64,000 nt of DNA from Bradyrhizobium sp. NAS80.1 (lineage in GTDB: Bacteria; Pseudomonadota; Alphaproteobacteria; Rhizobiales; Xanthobacteraceae): assembly GCF_001908205.1 (NCBI RefSeq), contig NZ_LGHL01000006.1:47295-111294 (forward strand), in the 5' to 3' direction. The number at the start of each line of letters is the position of its first letter. Position 1 is the first letter of the stretch. Shown piece after piece: positions 1 to 8,687 of this stretch. A model generated the notes under the pieces. That model ran no database searches, was not told the DNA's origin, and saw only the letters and a program-made list of their open reading frames with translations. Made by a program: the position numbers and the translations under genes.

Positions 1-2
1 GT

Positions 3-131
3 CGCGCAGTGCTGCGCACGGCCTGGTTTTGCTCGGTCATTCCGGGCGTCGCAATCCTTCTCACGGTTCTCTCCTTCAGCCTGATGGGCGAAGGTCTGAA
101 CGATGCACTCAATCCGAGGCAGAAAAGATGA
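3..131 (+). CDS. ABC transporter permease, C-terminal end (DppC/OppC-like, partial)
   Basis: The window opens inside this gene. The last 42 codons read as a hydrophobic segment (VAILLTVLSFSLMGEGL) followed by NDALNPRQKR and a stop. This is the typical end of a DppC/OppC inner-membrane permease of a peptide-type ABC importer. Its TGA overlaps the ATG of the downstream ATPase gene (ATGA at 128-131), which shows translational coupling in one operon. The substrate is unknown, but the genes downstream suggest a sulfur-containing amino acid or peptide derivative. Confidence 0.8.
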   Translation, partial: RAVLRTAWFCSVIPGVAILLTVLSFSLMGEGLNDALNPRQKR

Positions 132-1769
132 CCCGCGAGCGTAAGACCATTCTTGATGTTCGCGACCTCCAGATTACTTTGCCGGCGGGGGGGCGACCGT
201 CCCCATGCCTTGTGGGATTTCAACCTGACCGTCGGCGAGGGCGAGATCGTTTGCCTCGTCGGGGAAAGCGGCTCCGGAAAGTCTCTGGCTGCCAATGCAG
301 TGATGCGGCTCCTCCCTGAACCCCATGTTCGTGTCTCGCAGGGAACGATCAGTCTCGACGGACAGGATCTGCTTTCTTTGTCCGAGGCTGAGATGCGCGC
401 TATCCGCGGCGATCGGATGGCGATGATCTTTCAGGAGCCCATGACGGCGCTCAACCCGCAGAAGACGGTGGGCTGGCAGATCGACGAGGTGTTGCGGCTG
501 CACACCAACCTGAACAAGGCCGGCCGCAAGGCGCGCGCACTGGAAATCCTGGGCGATGTGCATATCCCGGCTCCCGCGTCGACCTACAATGCCTACCCGC
601 ATCAGATTTCCGGCGGCCAGCGTCAGCGTGTCATGATCGCGATGGCGCTGGTGCTCAAGCCGCGGCTGATTATCGCCGATGAGCCGACAACGGCGCTCGA
701 TGTCACCACGCAGAAACAGATCCTGAAGCTCATCAAGGATCTGCAACAGGCGCAGGGAACCGGCATTCTGTTCATTACCCACGACTTCGGCGTGGTGGCG
801 GAAATCGCTGACCGCATCGCGGTTCTTCGCCTGGGAGAACTGGTGGAGCAAGGGCCGGCCGCACAGATTCTTCGAAGCCCGCAACATCCGTATACGCGCA
901 AGCTCATCGCCGCGGTGCCCGCGTTGACGCCGCCTCCGGAGAAGCCCGCATCGGGCGAACCGCTGGTTCTCGAAGCGCGCAGCCTTCGCAAGACATTCGC
1001 GGCGCGCGGCGGCTACCTGTCCGGCAAGCGCAATCCGGTGATCGCTGTGAAGGATCTTTCCTTCCAGCTTCGTCGTGGCGAAACGTTGGGTGTCGTCGGC
1101 GAAAGCGGCTCGGGTAAGACGACGGTTTCGCGCATCGTCACGCGGCTACTGGAATCAGACAGCGGCGAGGTCCGCATCGATGGGCGCGACCTGATTTCGG
1201 CTTCGAAAACCGAGTTGCGGGCGTTGCGAAAAGACATCCAGATGGTGTTCCAGGACCCGATGGCTTCGCTCAATCCGCGGCGGCGGGTTGTGGAGTTGAT
1301 TGCGCAGGGGCCCATTGTTCAAGGCGTTGCGAAGGATGTCGCTCACGCGCGGGCGCGCGAACTGCTTTCGTTGGTCGAGCTGCCGCCGGCGGCGGCCGAG
1401 CGCTATCCACACGAGTTCTCGGGCGGTCAGCGCCAGCGCATCGGCATTGCCCGCGCATTGGCGATGGAGCCGCGCGTAATTGTCGCCGACGAGCCGGTCT
1501 CCGCTCTCGATGTGTCGGTGCAGGCGCAGGTTCTGAAGCTTCTCGCCGATCTTCGTGATCGTTTGCACTTGTCGCTTCTCTTCGTCACGCATGACCTCCG
1601 GGTCGCCGCCCAGCTCTGCGACAAGGTGATCGTCATGTCGAAGGGCGAGATCGTGGAAGCCGGCCCGACTGCGCGGGTCTTCGCCAATCCGGAGCACCCT
1701 TACACCCGCTCGTTGCTCGATTCCATTCCGGGCCGTGACTGGGAGCCGCCTGTTTGCAACGTGGCGTGA
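128..1769 (+). CDS. Dipeptide/oligopeptide ABC transporter ATP-binding protein, fused DppD-DppF type (frameshift near start)
   Basis: This is a two-cassette ATPase that would power uptake through the preceding permease. Each half has a Walker A motif (GESGSGKS, then GESGSGKT) and a signature motif (SGGQRQR), and each ends with the Y-T-R-x-L segment of peptide-importer ATPases. The proper start is the ATG at 128 (MTRERKTILDVRDLQ), coupled to the permease stop. That frame is broken at the G7 run 187-193: with one G fewer it continues as LPAGGDRPHALWDFN and the full protein is intact. Without that correction the long frame would open near 153 with an unrelated N-terminus. A sequencing indel is the simplest explanation. 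The family is certain; the substrate is not. Confidence 0.88.
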
Positions 1770-1801
1770 CGGACAGCGCACGCTCAAGGATCTGAACACG
1801 G

Positions 1802-3115
1802 ATGACAAAGACAACTTCAACTGCCGTTTTCCCCAAGTCGATCTGGGCCGAGACGGCACCATCCCGCACGCCGGCTCAACCGCTCAAGGGTGCGGTGGAC
1901 GCCGACACAGTGATCGTGGGCGGCGGGCTCAGTGGCCTGTCCGCGGCCCTTCACCTCGCGCGGCTGGGACAGAAAGTCGTGCTCCTGGAAGCGATGGCGG
2001 TGGGCTGGGGTGCATCCGGGCGTAACAATGGACAGGTCATTCCAACCCTGACCTCCGCCGAGCCGGACGCCATCGTCAAGCGCTATGGCGACGTGGGCGA
2101 GCGTTTCGTCCGGCTGATCGGAAATAGCGCGAGCGTGTTGTTCGACCTCGTTCGCGAAGAGGGCATGGCAGCCGAGGCGGAGCAGGCCGGCTGGTTTCAA
2201 CCGGCCCATTCGCCGGGAAGAATACGTCTCTCGAGAATGCGCGTTGAAGCCTGGAATCGATTTGGCTTTCCGGCGCGCCTGCTCGACCGGGATGAATCCC
2301 GCGCGCTGCTCGGCTCGGATTTCTGGTATGGCGGAATGTTCAATCCGACTGGTGGTCATGTCAATCCGCTGGCGCTAGCTCGCGGATTTGCAGCGGCTGC
2401 GGAAAAGCATGGTGCCATCATCCACGAAGGAAGTCCGGCCACGGGCTGGCAGCGCGGCGCAACCGGCTGGGTCGTTACGACGGCCACTGGATCGGTGAAG
2501 GCAAAGAACCTTCTGCTCTGCACGAATGCGTACACCGGCGAGATCATTCCGGGTCTTGCCAGCCGTCTGGCTCGTACGATCGTGCCGGTGCTCGCCTGGC
2601 AGGTCGCGACTGCGCCGCTCTCGGACAATCTTCGCGGCATGATTTTGCCTGGCAGGCAGGCCGTCTCCGACACGCGCGGCGATCTCAGGTTCTTCCGCTA
2701 CGATGCGCGCAATCGGTTGATCACCGGTGGCAACGTCATCGGACCGCATGATGTCGGCCGCCGTGTGGCTCAGAAGGCCGGGCAGAGCTTGGCCGACGCC
2801 TTTCCGGAGCTTGGAGTGCCTCAGATGACGCACACCTGGAGCGGCTATATCGGAATGACCTGGGATCGCTTCCCGCGCGTTCACAATCTCGGCCCCAATG
2901 GTTGGGCATGGATCGGCTGCAATGGCCGCGGTGTTGCGCTTGGTGTCTCGCTTGGCCGGGAAATGGCGCGCGCCGTTTCAGGCGACGCGATCTCAACGCT
3001 CGCATTGCCGGTTTCCGAGCCGCATCCACTGCCCTTCCACAGCATTGCCCGGCGCATTGCCCCGACCTATCTGGCCTGGCTGCGCCGCAAAGACAAAATT
3101 GAAATGAAAGCCTGA
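1802..3115 (+). CDS. FAD-dependent oxidoreductase, DAO family (D-amino acid/glycine oxidase-like)
   Basis: A 437-residue protein with an N-terminal FAD-binding Rossmann motif (VIVGGGLSGLSAALHLA, about residues 38-54). The WGASGRNNGQ segment after the second strand is typical of the DAO group that includes gamma-glutamylputrescine and sarcosine oxidases. These enzymes oxidise C-N bonds of amines or amino acids using FAD. It starts 32 bp after the ATPase gene and ends 4 bp before the ATC hydrolase-like gene, so it belongs to the operon. I infer that it could oxidise a cyclic amino acid such as a thiazolidine carboxylate to the imine taken by the next enzyme; that role is not shown by sequence. 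Confidence 0.88.
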   Translation: MTKTTSTAVFPKSIWAETAPSRTPAQPLKGAVDADTVIVGGGLSGLSAALHLARLGQKVVLLEAMAVGWGASGRNNGQVIPTLTSAEPDAIVKRYGDVGERFVRLIGNSASVLFDLVREEGMAAEAEQAGWFQPAHSPGRIRLSRMRVEAWNRFGFPARLLDRDESRALLGSDFWYGGMFNPTGGHVNPLALARGFAAAAEKHGAIIHEGSPATGWQRGATGWVVTTATGSVKAKNLLLCTNAYTGEIIPGLASRLARTIVPVLAWQVATAPLSDNLRGMILPGRQAVSDTRGDLRFFRYDARNRLITGGNVIGPHDVGRRVAQKAGQSLADAFPELGVPQMTHTWSGYIGMTWDRFPRVHNLGPNGWAWIGCNGRGVALGVSLGREMARAVSGDAISTLALPVSEPHPLPFHSIARRIAPTYLAWLRRKDKIEMKA

Positions 3116-3119
3116 ACGG

Positions 3120-3623
3120 ATGGATCAACCGATGAAAGACATGCCTATCCTCGAGCGTCGGCGCATCGAGGCGCAAATCCTCAAGCACGTTCACGAAGTG
3201 ATCGAGGCGCGATCCGGGACCGAGGAAGCCGATGCCGTGATCGGCACGGCCGTCAGCCGGTCGGCCATCGACCAGGGACGGGAGCTCGCGAGTGCCCTGG
3301 GACACACGCCCGATTTGCAGGATTTCGCGGATATCATGCCGGCGTGGACGAAAGAGGATGCCCTGCGGGTCGAGATGGTAGAGGCGACCTCAGAGAAACT
3401 CGAGTTCAACATCGTGCGGTGCCGGTACGCCGAGATGTATCGTGAGATGGGCCTTGGCCGCATCGGTCATCTGCTCTCGTGCAATCGCGATGGTGATTTC
3501 TGCGTTGGTTACAATCCAAAGATGAAGCTGACGCGCACGCAAACAATCATGAGCGGAGCGAGCCATTGCGACTTCCGCTACCGCCTCGAACCGGACGCCG
3601 ACACGACCGGCAATTCGCGGTGA
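3120..3623 (+). CDS. L-2-amino-thiazoline-4-carboxylic acid (ATC) hydrolase family protein
   Basis: The 167-residue product matches the ATC hydrolase family in its C-terminal half: SCNRDGDFCVGYNP, then LTRTQTIMSGASHCDFRY. The conserved Cys-Asp-Phe-Arg end and the preceding R-T-x-T-I-x-x-G are family hallmarks. The founding Pseudomonas enzyme opens the thiazoline ring of ATC to N-carbamoyl-L-cysteine (or S-carbamoyl-cysteine). It sits between an FAD oxidoreductase and an M20 hydrolase, 16 bp before the latter, inside one operon. Many family members are uncharacterised, so the exact substrate remains open. The cysteine-handling neighbours support a sulfur amino acid derivative. Confidence 0.85.
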   Translation: MDQPMKDMPILERRRIEAQILKHVHEVIEARSGTEEADAVIGTAVSRSAIDQGRELASALGHTPDLQDFADIMPAWTKEDALRVEMVEATSEKLEFNIVRCRYAEMYREMGLGRIGHLLSCNRDGDFCVGYNPKMKLTRTQTIMSGASHCDFRYRLEPDADTTGNSR

Positions 3624-3638
3624 ACGGAGAATAAGAAA

Positions 3639-4805
3639 ATGCCCGTCGACAATTGGGTGTCTGGGTGCCTTGACGAACTGGTTACCTTTCGTCGTGATCT
3701 TCATAGCAATCCGGAACTCTTGTACGATCTACCGCGGACGTCGGCGCAGGTTGCGAGTGCGTTGCGCAAGGCCGGCTGTGATGAAGTCGTCGAAGGTATC
3801 GGCAAGACCGGCGTCGTCGCCGTCATTCGCGGCAAGAGCAACATTTCGGGTCGGGCAATCGGTCTGCGATCCGACATGGATGCCCTTCCGATTCACGAAA
3901 CGACCGGAAAACCCTGGGCTTCGCAGACGCCCGGAAAGATGCATGCCTGCGGCCATGACGGCCACACCACCATGCTCCTCGGCGCAGCCATGGGGCTTGC
4001 GCAGAACCGCAATTTCGACGGCACGGCCATCCTGATTTTTCAACCCGCCGAGGAAGGCGGCGCCGGTGCGCGCGCCATGATCGAGGACGGCCTGTTTCGT
4101 CGCTGGCCGGTCAGCGAGGTCTACGGCATGCACAACAAGCCGAACCTGCCGATCGGGGAATTCACGATTGCTCCGGGGCCTATCATGGGCTCGGTCGATA
4201 TGATCGAGATCGAAATCGAAGGCGTCGGCGGTCATGCCGCTATGCCTCATCAGACCGTCGATCCGGCTCCGGTGATCGCGGCTGTCATTCAGGCGATCCA
4301 GACCATCACCGCGCGCACCATCAACCCCATGGACTCCGCCGTGATTTCGATCACGACGATTCACGGGGGCGACGCATTCAACGTGATCCCACAGACCGTG
4401 CGCATGACCGGAACGGTCCGGACGCTCAAGGATTCCGTTCGTGATCATGTCGAAGCGCGCCTTAACCAGGCGATTGCCGGCATTGCCGCGGCCTACGGCG
4501 CCAAGGGGAAGCTGGACTATTCACGTCACTACCCGGTGACGGTCAATCACGCGCAGGAAACGGAGCTGGCCGCGGTTGCCGCAGAAGCCGTGGCCGGCAT
4601 CGGACGCGTGAGCCGCGATATGCCGGCTACGCTTGGCGGGGAGGATTTCGCCTTCATGCTCAATGAAGTTCCGGGCGCGATGATCAATATCGGCAACGGA
4701 CCAAGCGCCGGCCTGCATCATCCATCCTATGACTTCAACGACGAAGCGATTGCCTGGGGTTGTTCCTATTGGTGTGAACTGGTGCGGCAGCGTTTGCCGC
4801 TCTGA
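3639..4805 (+). CDS. M20 family metallo-amidohydrolase/aminoacylase
   Basis: A 388-residue M20D-type hydrolase (hippurate hydrolase/IAA-amino acid hydrolase group). Metal-binding and catalytic elements are visible: LRSDMDALPI (about 77-86), MHACGHDGHT (101-110), the Glu pair in QPAEEGGAGA (about 135-144), GVGGHAAMPH with the dimerisation-domain His, and LGGEDFAF near the C-terminus. It has a good ribosome binding site (GGAGA) before the ATG at 3639. These enzymes cleave amide bonds of N-acyl amino acids. In this operon it is a candidate for the second ring-opening step, for example hydrolysis of N-carbamoyl- or N-acyl-cysteine, although dedicated N-carbamoyl-cysteine hydrolases are not usually M20D members. 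Confidence 0.88.
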   Translation: MPVDNWVSGCLDELVTFRRDLHSNPELLYDLPRTSAQVASALRKAGCDEVVEGIGKTGVVAVIRGKSNISGRAIGLRSDMDALPIHETTGKPWASQTPGKMHACGHDGHTTMLLGAAMGLAQNRNFDGTAILIFQPAEEGGAGARAMIEDGLFRRWPVSEVYGMHNKPNLPIGEFTIAPGPIMGSVDMIEIEIEGVGGHAAMPHQTVDPAPVIAAVIQAIQTITARTINPMDSAVISITTIHGGDAFNVIPQTVRMTGTVRTLKDSVRDHVEARLNQAIAGIAAAYGAKGKLDYSRHYPVTVNHAQETELAAVAAEAVAGIGRVSRDMPATLGGEDFAFMLNEVPGAMINIGNGPSAGLHHPSYDFNDEAIAWGCSYWCELVRQRLPL

Positions 4806-4861
4806 ACCCGGTAGAAAACGAGTGAGGGGCCGCCGATCAGTTCGGTGGCCGGAGACTATTG

Positions 4862-5999
4862 ATGATGCAACAGTCAACTGCGACGATGAAGGCTGGCGTT
4901 TGCCCGGCGCCGGCCGCTCTTCCAGATTGTGCTGAGCGGGAGTGGACGCGAAACGCCATCGCCCGCCTGAAGGATGATGGCCGTCGTTCGGCTGATACAC
5001 ACCTGCTCAAACCGCTGTTTCCCGGCATGAAGGGAGTTTCGGTCTATCTCAAGGACGAAAGCACCCATCCGACTGGCAGCCTGAAGCACCGTTTGGCGCG
5101 TTCGCTTTTCCTCTACGGCATTTGCAACGGCAAGATTGGTCAGAACACGACGCTCGTCGAGGCATCCTCAGGATCCACGGCGGTTAGCGAAGCCTATTTC
5201 GCGCAGCTTCTTGGTCTGCCCTTTGTTGCGGTCATGCCGCGATCGACCAGCCGGCAGAAGATAGCGGCAATCCAGAGCTTCGGGGGCCAATGCCATTTTG
5301 TCGACCGGGCAAGCGACGTCTACGACGTGGCCATTCGTGCTGCCAACGAGACCGGCGGGTACTACCTCGATCAATTTACGAATGCCGAGCGGGCGACCGA
5401 TTGGCGCGGCAACAACAATATCGCGGAGAGCATCTTCCACCAGATGGAGGGAGAGGAGTTTCCCATTCCGGAGTGGTTGGTGATGAGCGCCGGAACGGGC
5501 GGCACATCCGCAACGCTGGGACGCTATATTCGCTACAGAAACCTCGAGACACGGCTTTGCGTAGTCGACGTGGAAAATTCCGCATTTTACGATGCCTGGC
5601 GCACGGGCGATCTGCAGGTGACTGCTTCGGGGTCGCGCATTGAGGGAATTGGCCGGCCGCGTGTCGAACCGTCCTTCGTGCCCGGTGTGATTGACCACAT
5701 GATCCAGGTGCCGGATGCCGCCTCGATCGCTGCAGCACACGTTCTGTCCGAACGATTGTTCCGGCAGATCGGCGGTTCGACCGGAACGAACTTCTTCGGC
5801 CTCTGCTGGATTGCGGCCAATATGATGCAGGCCGGGCGCCGGGGGGTCAGTTGTCACACTGATCTGCGACGGCGGCCATCGCTACTCCGAAACTTTCTAC
5901 AACCCGGCCTGGCTGCGGGAAAACGGCATCGATATCGATCCCTACCGTCGCATGCTCGACCGTTTCCTTGACCATGGCGAGTTCCTGCCACCGACTTGA
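4862..5999 (+). CDS. PLP-dependent cysteine synthase/L-cysteine desulfhydrase family protein (Cds1-like), C-terminal frameshift
   Basis: A fold-type II PLP enzyme with the lysine in [13 protein letters not shown] (about K75). The opening block SADTHLLKP and the KDESTHPTG segment are typical of the Cds1-like cysteine desulfhydrase group more than of biosynthetic CysK. Such enzymes release sulfide from cysteine, with 2-aminoacrylate (then pyruvate and ammonia) as the other product. The frame is broken at the G6 run 5841-5846. With one G fewer it continues as [20 protein letters not shown] and stops at 5997-5999 with a normal C-terminus. The ATG at 4862 follows CCGGAGA. RidA directly downstream fits the 2-aminoacrylate product. 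Confidence 0.85.
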
Positions 6000-6065
6000 T
6001 GGCGCAACTGAGCCACTCGGTGCCCTGCCATTGGCTGTTATCGATCTTCAAAAAACGAGTTGTCC

Positions 6066-6455
6066 ATGAAATCCGTCTCCACGAACGATGCCCCCGCCGC
6101 CATCGGCCCCTATTCGCAGGCGATTGTCGCAAACGGCTTGGTGTTCGTATCCGGCCAGCTTCCAATTGACCCTGCGACGGGGGAGTTCGTTTCAAACGAC
6201 CCGGTTGAGCAGTGCAGGCAGTCGCTGCGCAACATCGAAGCGATCGCCAAGTCGGTCGGCGCCAACCTGTCGCGCGTGGTCAAGACGACGGTGCTGGTAA
6301 AGGATCTTTCCTGCTTCGCCGCAGTGAACGCTGCCTATGCGGAGTTCTTTCCGGGCGTGCCGCCGGCCCGTACCACCTTCGAGGCTTCCGCCCTTCCCAA
6401 GGGGGCACTGGTGGAGATCGATGCCATCATCGCTCTGCGAGATGAGAAATCCTGA
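6066..6455 (+). CDS. ridA: RidA/YjgF family enamine/imine deaminase
   Basis: A 129-residue YjgF/YER057c/UK114 protein. It has the N-terminal APAAIGPYSQA block and the C-terminal ARTTFEASALPKGALVEIDAI, which carries the conserved Arg and Glu of the active cleft. RidA hydrolyses reactive enamines/imines such as 2-aminoacrylate to the keto acid. It is the last gene of the operon, 66 bp after the cysteine desulfhydrase, whose product it would detoxify to pyruvate. I take ATG 6066 as the start; an in-frame TTG two codons upstream is possible. Its 3' end abuts the remnant of a PIN gene on the other strand. Confidence 0.9.
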   Translation: MKSVSTNDAPAAIGPYSQAIVANGLVFVSGQLPIDPATGEFVSNDPVEQCRQSLRNIEAIAKSVGANLSRVVKTTVLVKDLSCFAAVNAAYAEFFPGVPPARTTFEASALPKGALVEIDAIIALRDEKS

Positions 6456-6539
6456 GATCGATCTTCGAAACGTCAAATCGCTAGAACCGGCTTGCTGCCT
6501 TTCGCCGACCATCGAGGTCCGCAATGGCCACTTCGGTTC

Positions 6540-6695
6540 TGGAGTACGTGACAACTCATCCCTCTGCACGTGCGCACTGACCAGCTTCAAGCGGCCATCG
6601 GCGATCCGCCTGAGAATTGCATCGAGCACGGCAGGATCTGCGGCGATCAGGTCGTGGATGTTGCTGTCGAGCATGATTCGCTTTGGTGTGTGCAT
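6540..6695 (-). pseudogene. Truncated PIN-domain protein (toxin-like remnant)
   Basis: Reading leftward from 6695, MHTPKRIMLDSNIHDLIAA and the following VSAHVQRDELSRTP resemble the N-terminal third of PIN-domain ribonucleases, with the first acidic residue in LDSN. Similarity ends near 6540; the frame then runs antisense into the 3' end of ridA, so the catalytic core is missing. Upstream (6700-6790) a short segment reading LKNELDTYDAEFFA then a stop could be the end of a partner antitoxin. This looks like a toxin-antitoxin pair broken by recombination next to the island junction. Confidence 0.5.
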
Positions 6696-7194
6696 ATCTG
6701 AGCCGCGCCGCCATCGGTCAAATATCGAGCTCGACCACGAGATCAGACCTTGGCTTAGGCAAAGAATTCGGCGTCGTATGTATCAAGCTCATTCTTGAGG
6801 TTGCCTCCGTCGCCACCTCGCGCGTTCTATGGCGACGATCTTTCCTGGCAGGTCGTAGAGGGCCGGCGCCAACGCTTCGACGACGGCGCGGTACGGCGGA
6901 AGCTCGGTCGTGTTCATCCATGCTTTCCCCAACAAGTATTCGCCCCCCCCCCCCCGCAAATACTTGCACGCTGAAGTGGTGCGATCTTGTTGTACCACGC
7001 AGATGGAAATCACGGCATTGGCAGCCGACTGGACCGACTGGCACTGCTGCAAGAACGAAAGCAAAATGCGGCAATCTCGTTGGGTACAACATTTGCGCAT
7101 GTTGGACTTTGTGTTGTACCGCTGGCTTTCGACGCACACCGACCCCAAGTATTTTCAGTAACTTAGCGGTCGGTTCCACTATCGGAAATCTTTG
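6696..7194. other. Gene-poor stretch with C13 tract and possible attachment-arm repeats
   Basis: No convincing gene is visible. It holds a run of 13 C residues at 6943-6955. The octamer GTTGTACC is at 6989-6996 and 7113-7120, with its inverse GGTACAAC at 7083-7090. These flank 7027-7050, which would encode DWTDWHCC, close to the DWTDRHCR motif of tRNA-dihydrouridine synthase A. The arrangement resembles arm-type sites around a dusA core, but the similarity is short and there is no dusA match upstream of the core. Confidence 0.4.
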
Positions 7195-7284
7195 ATGGAT
7201 GCCGTAAGTAATTATAACAACTGGCGTTTTTCCGTTGCTCCCATGATGGACTGGAGCGAGAGTCTAGGTATTTCAAAGCGTTAG
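7195..7284 (+). other. dusA-type attachment site 1 (displaced 5' end of a dusA-like gene)
   Basis: An ATG at 7195 opens a 29-codon frame whose residues 10-20 read WRFSVAPMMDW, the invariant N-terminal motif of tRNA-dihydrouridine synthase A. Similarity stops right after MMDWSES and the frame ends at 7282-7284. The 5' end of dusA is a known integration target for island and phage integrases, which leave such 5' fragments at the junction. The same fragment recurs in the same orientation at 53530-53589 and about 63868-63927. The probable crossover lies within about 7240-7263. Confidence 0.75.
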
Positions 7285-7357
7285 AGGGCGGTGTGTGCAC
7301 GACGTGTGCACCGGGAGATCAAGAAAAATCTTGCGTCAGCGAACGTGAGCAAAGTTC
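7225..7357 (+). repeat. Island-end direct repeat, left copy
   Basis: This segment aligns without gaps to 63868-64000 (constant offset 56,643 bp). The match is strongest from 7281 to 7331, where one mismatch is seen in 51 bases. It contains the attachment core plus two GTGTGCAC octamers at 7293-7300 and 7304-7311 spaced 11 bp apart, followed by CCGGGAGATCAAGAAAAATC. It is interpreted as the same end of two related integrated elements. Confidence 0.8.
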
Positions 7358-7764
7358 TCTGAAACGGAGCGGGCAGTTCTGGAAACACAACATGCTGGAA
7401 CAGCTACGACTGCGACCTACTATCCCATCAGCGACGCGGCGCACTGGGATCGGAGGGTTCGGCGGGCCAAGTTTCGCGCCTTCATGCGTCCCCCAAATCG
7501 ATCATTTGGCGGCGGTTCACTCAAGGTCGGCGAGGATTGGATCGGCAGACTGCCGTTGATGGGATCCAACAGCTGTGTTTTAGGGGAGAACGGGCGAGGA
7601 AGTCGGCAGAGAGCGGAAAACTATGTGTCGGTCAACTCGTTCAGGGGGGCCGGGCGACAGACGAGTTGCAAAATTGGGCTACCCTGCGCGAACCGTTGAC
7701 ATCGCTCTACGGCCGCTGAATGCGCGTAGATCATCAGGAAGCAAATCGAGGGGTGAGGCCAGTC
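7358..7764. other. Element-end region, no recognisable gene
   Basis: About 400 bp between the attachment repeat and the hydrolase gene. Short open frames exist (for example 7537-7719, 60 codons) but none resembles a known family or has a good ribosome binding site. An integrase would be expected near such an end and none is recognisable here. Confidence 0.5.
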
Positions 7765-8649
7765 ATGTTCAACGGCTTCGAGCGCCACGAAATCCAGACC
7801 GACGGCGCGACGATCGCCGCGTTCATGGCAGGGAGCGGTCCTCCGCTGCTGCTTCTCCACGGCTATCCGCAGACACACGTCGCCTGGCATCGCATCGCTC
7901 CCGTTCTGGCGCGCGACTACACCGTTGTCGCTACGGATCTACGGGGATATGGCGACAGCCGCGGGCCGCAGCAGGCCGACGCCTCGGCCTACTCCAAGCG
8001 CACGATGGCGCGCGATCAGGTCGCGGTCATGAAGCAATTCGGGTTTGATCGCTTTGCCGTCATCGGACACGACCGCGGTGCCCGGGTCGGATACCGGTTG
8101 GCATTGGATCACCCTGGAGCCGTACGGGCCTTCGTGTCCTTGACCGTCATTCCAACCAGCGAAGTCTGGGCGCGCGCCGGCAGGGATTTCGCGCTCGGCG
8201 CCTATCACTGGCTGTTGTTCGCGCAACCCTATGACTTGCCGGAACGGCTGTTGAGCGGAGACCCCGATTTCTTCCTGGACCGGACGCTGCGAAGAATGAC
8301 CAAGGAGTTTGGCTGCCTGTCGGACGGAGCGCTCTCGGTCTATCGTGAAGCATTCCGGCGACCGGACGTGCGGCATGCAATGATGCAGGACTATCGCGCC
8401 GGCGCCACGATCGACCATGAGCACGACCTCGCCGATCGTGCCGCCGGGCGCACTCTCGACTGTCCCGTGCTGGTGCTATGGGAGCAAGGCCGTTTCAGCG
8501 AAACAGATTCGCCGCTCCAGATCTGGAGGAATTGGGCCGTCGATGTCGAGGGCTGGGCCATCCCCGGCGGTCATCTCCAGCCGGAAGAACAGCCTGAGGC
8601 CGTGCTCGCCGCCGTCAAGCCATTTCTCTCGCGTTACGCGACGGCCTGA
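7765..8649 (+). CDS. Alpha/beta-fold hydrolase, haloacetate dehalogenase-like
   Basis: A 294-residue alpha/beta hydrolase with the oxyanion segment LLLLHGYPQ, nucleophile elbow GHDRGARVGYR (Asp103 by count), and a C-terminal GGHLQPEE carrying the catalytic His. An Asp nucleophile followed by Arg at +1 and +4, and a His-Trp pair in the cap (AYHWLLFAQPY), match the arrangement known in fluoroacetate dehalogenases, so defluorination/dehalogenation or a related ester cleavage is plausible. The chosen start gives MFNGFERHEIQ, matching the family's first strand; an ATG 45 bp upstream is less likely. It is the first gene inside the sulfur island. Confidence 0.85.
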   Translation: MFNGFERHEIQTDGATIAAFMAGSGPPLLLLHGYPQTHVAWHRIAPVLARDYTVVATDLRGYGDSRGPQQADASAYSKRTMARDQVAVMKQFGFDRFAVIGHDRGARVGYRLALDHPGAVRAFVSLTVIPTSEVWARAGRDFALGAYHWLLFAQPYDLPERLLSGDPDFFLDRTLRRMTKEFGCLSDGALSVYREAFRRPDVRHAMMQDYRAGATIDHEHDLADRAAGRTLDCPVLVLWEQGRFSETDSPLQIWRNWAVDVEGWAIPGGHLQPEEQPEAVLAAVKPFLSRYATA

Positions 8650-8687
8650 CGGCAAGGCCACGGGCCACGTTCATCGCGTGTGAGATC

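Noticed and set aside
187..193. Phase variation through the G7 tract in the first ATPase gene
   Set aside because: Similar +1 shifts occur in about ten metabolic genes across the window at short homopolymers, which fits sequencing error better than contingency loci.
7388..7719. Remnant of an integrase gene next to attachment site 1
   Set aside because: Short frames here (60-88 codons) show no recognisable tyrosine-recombinase motif such as R-H-x-x-R, so the claim could not be supported.
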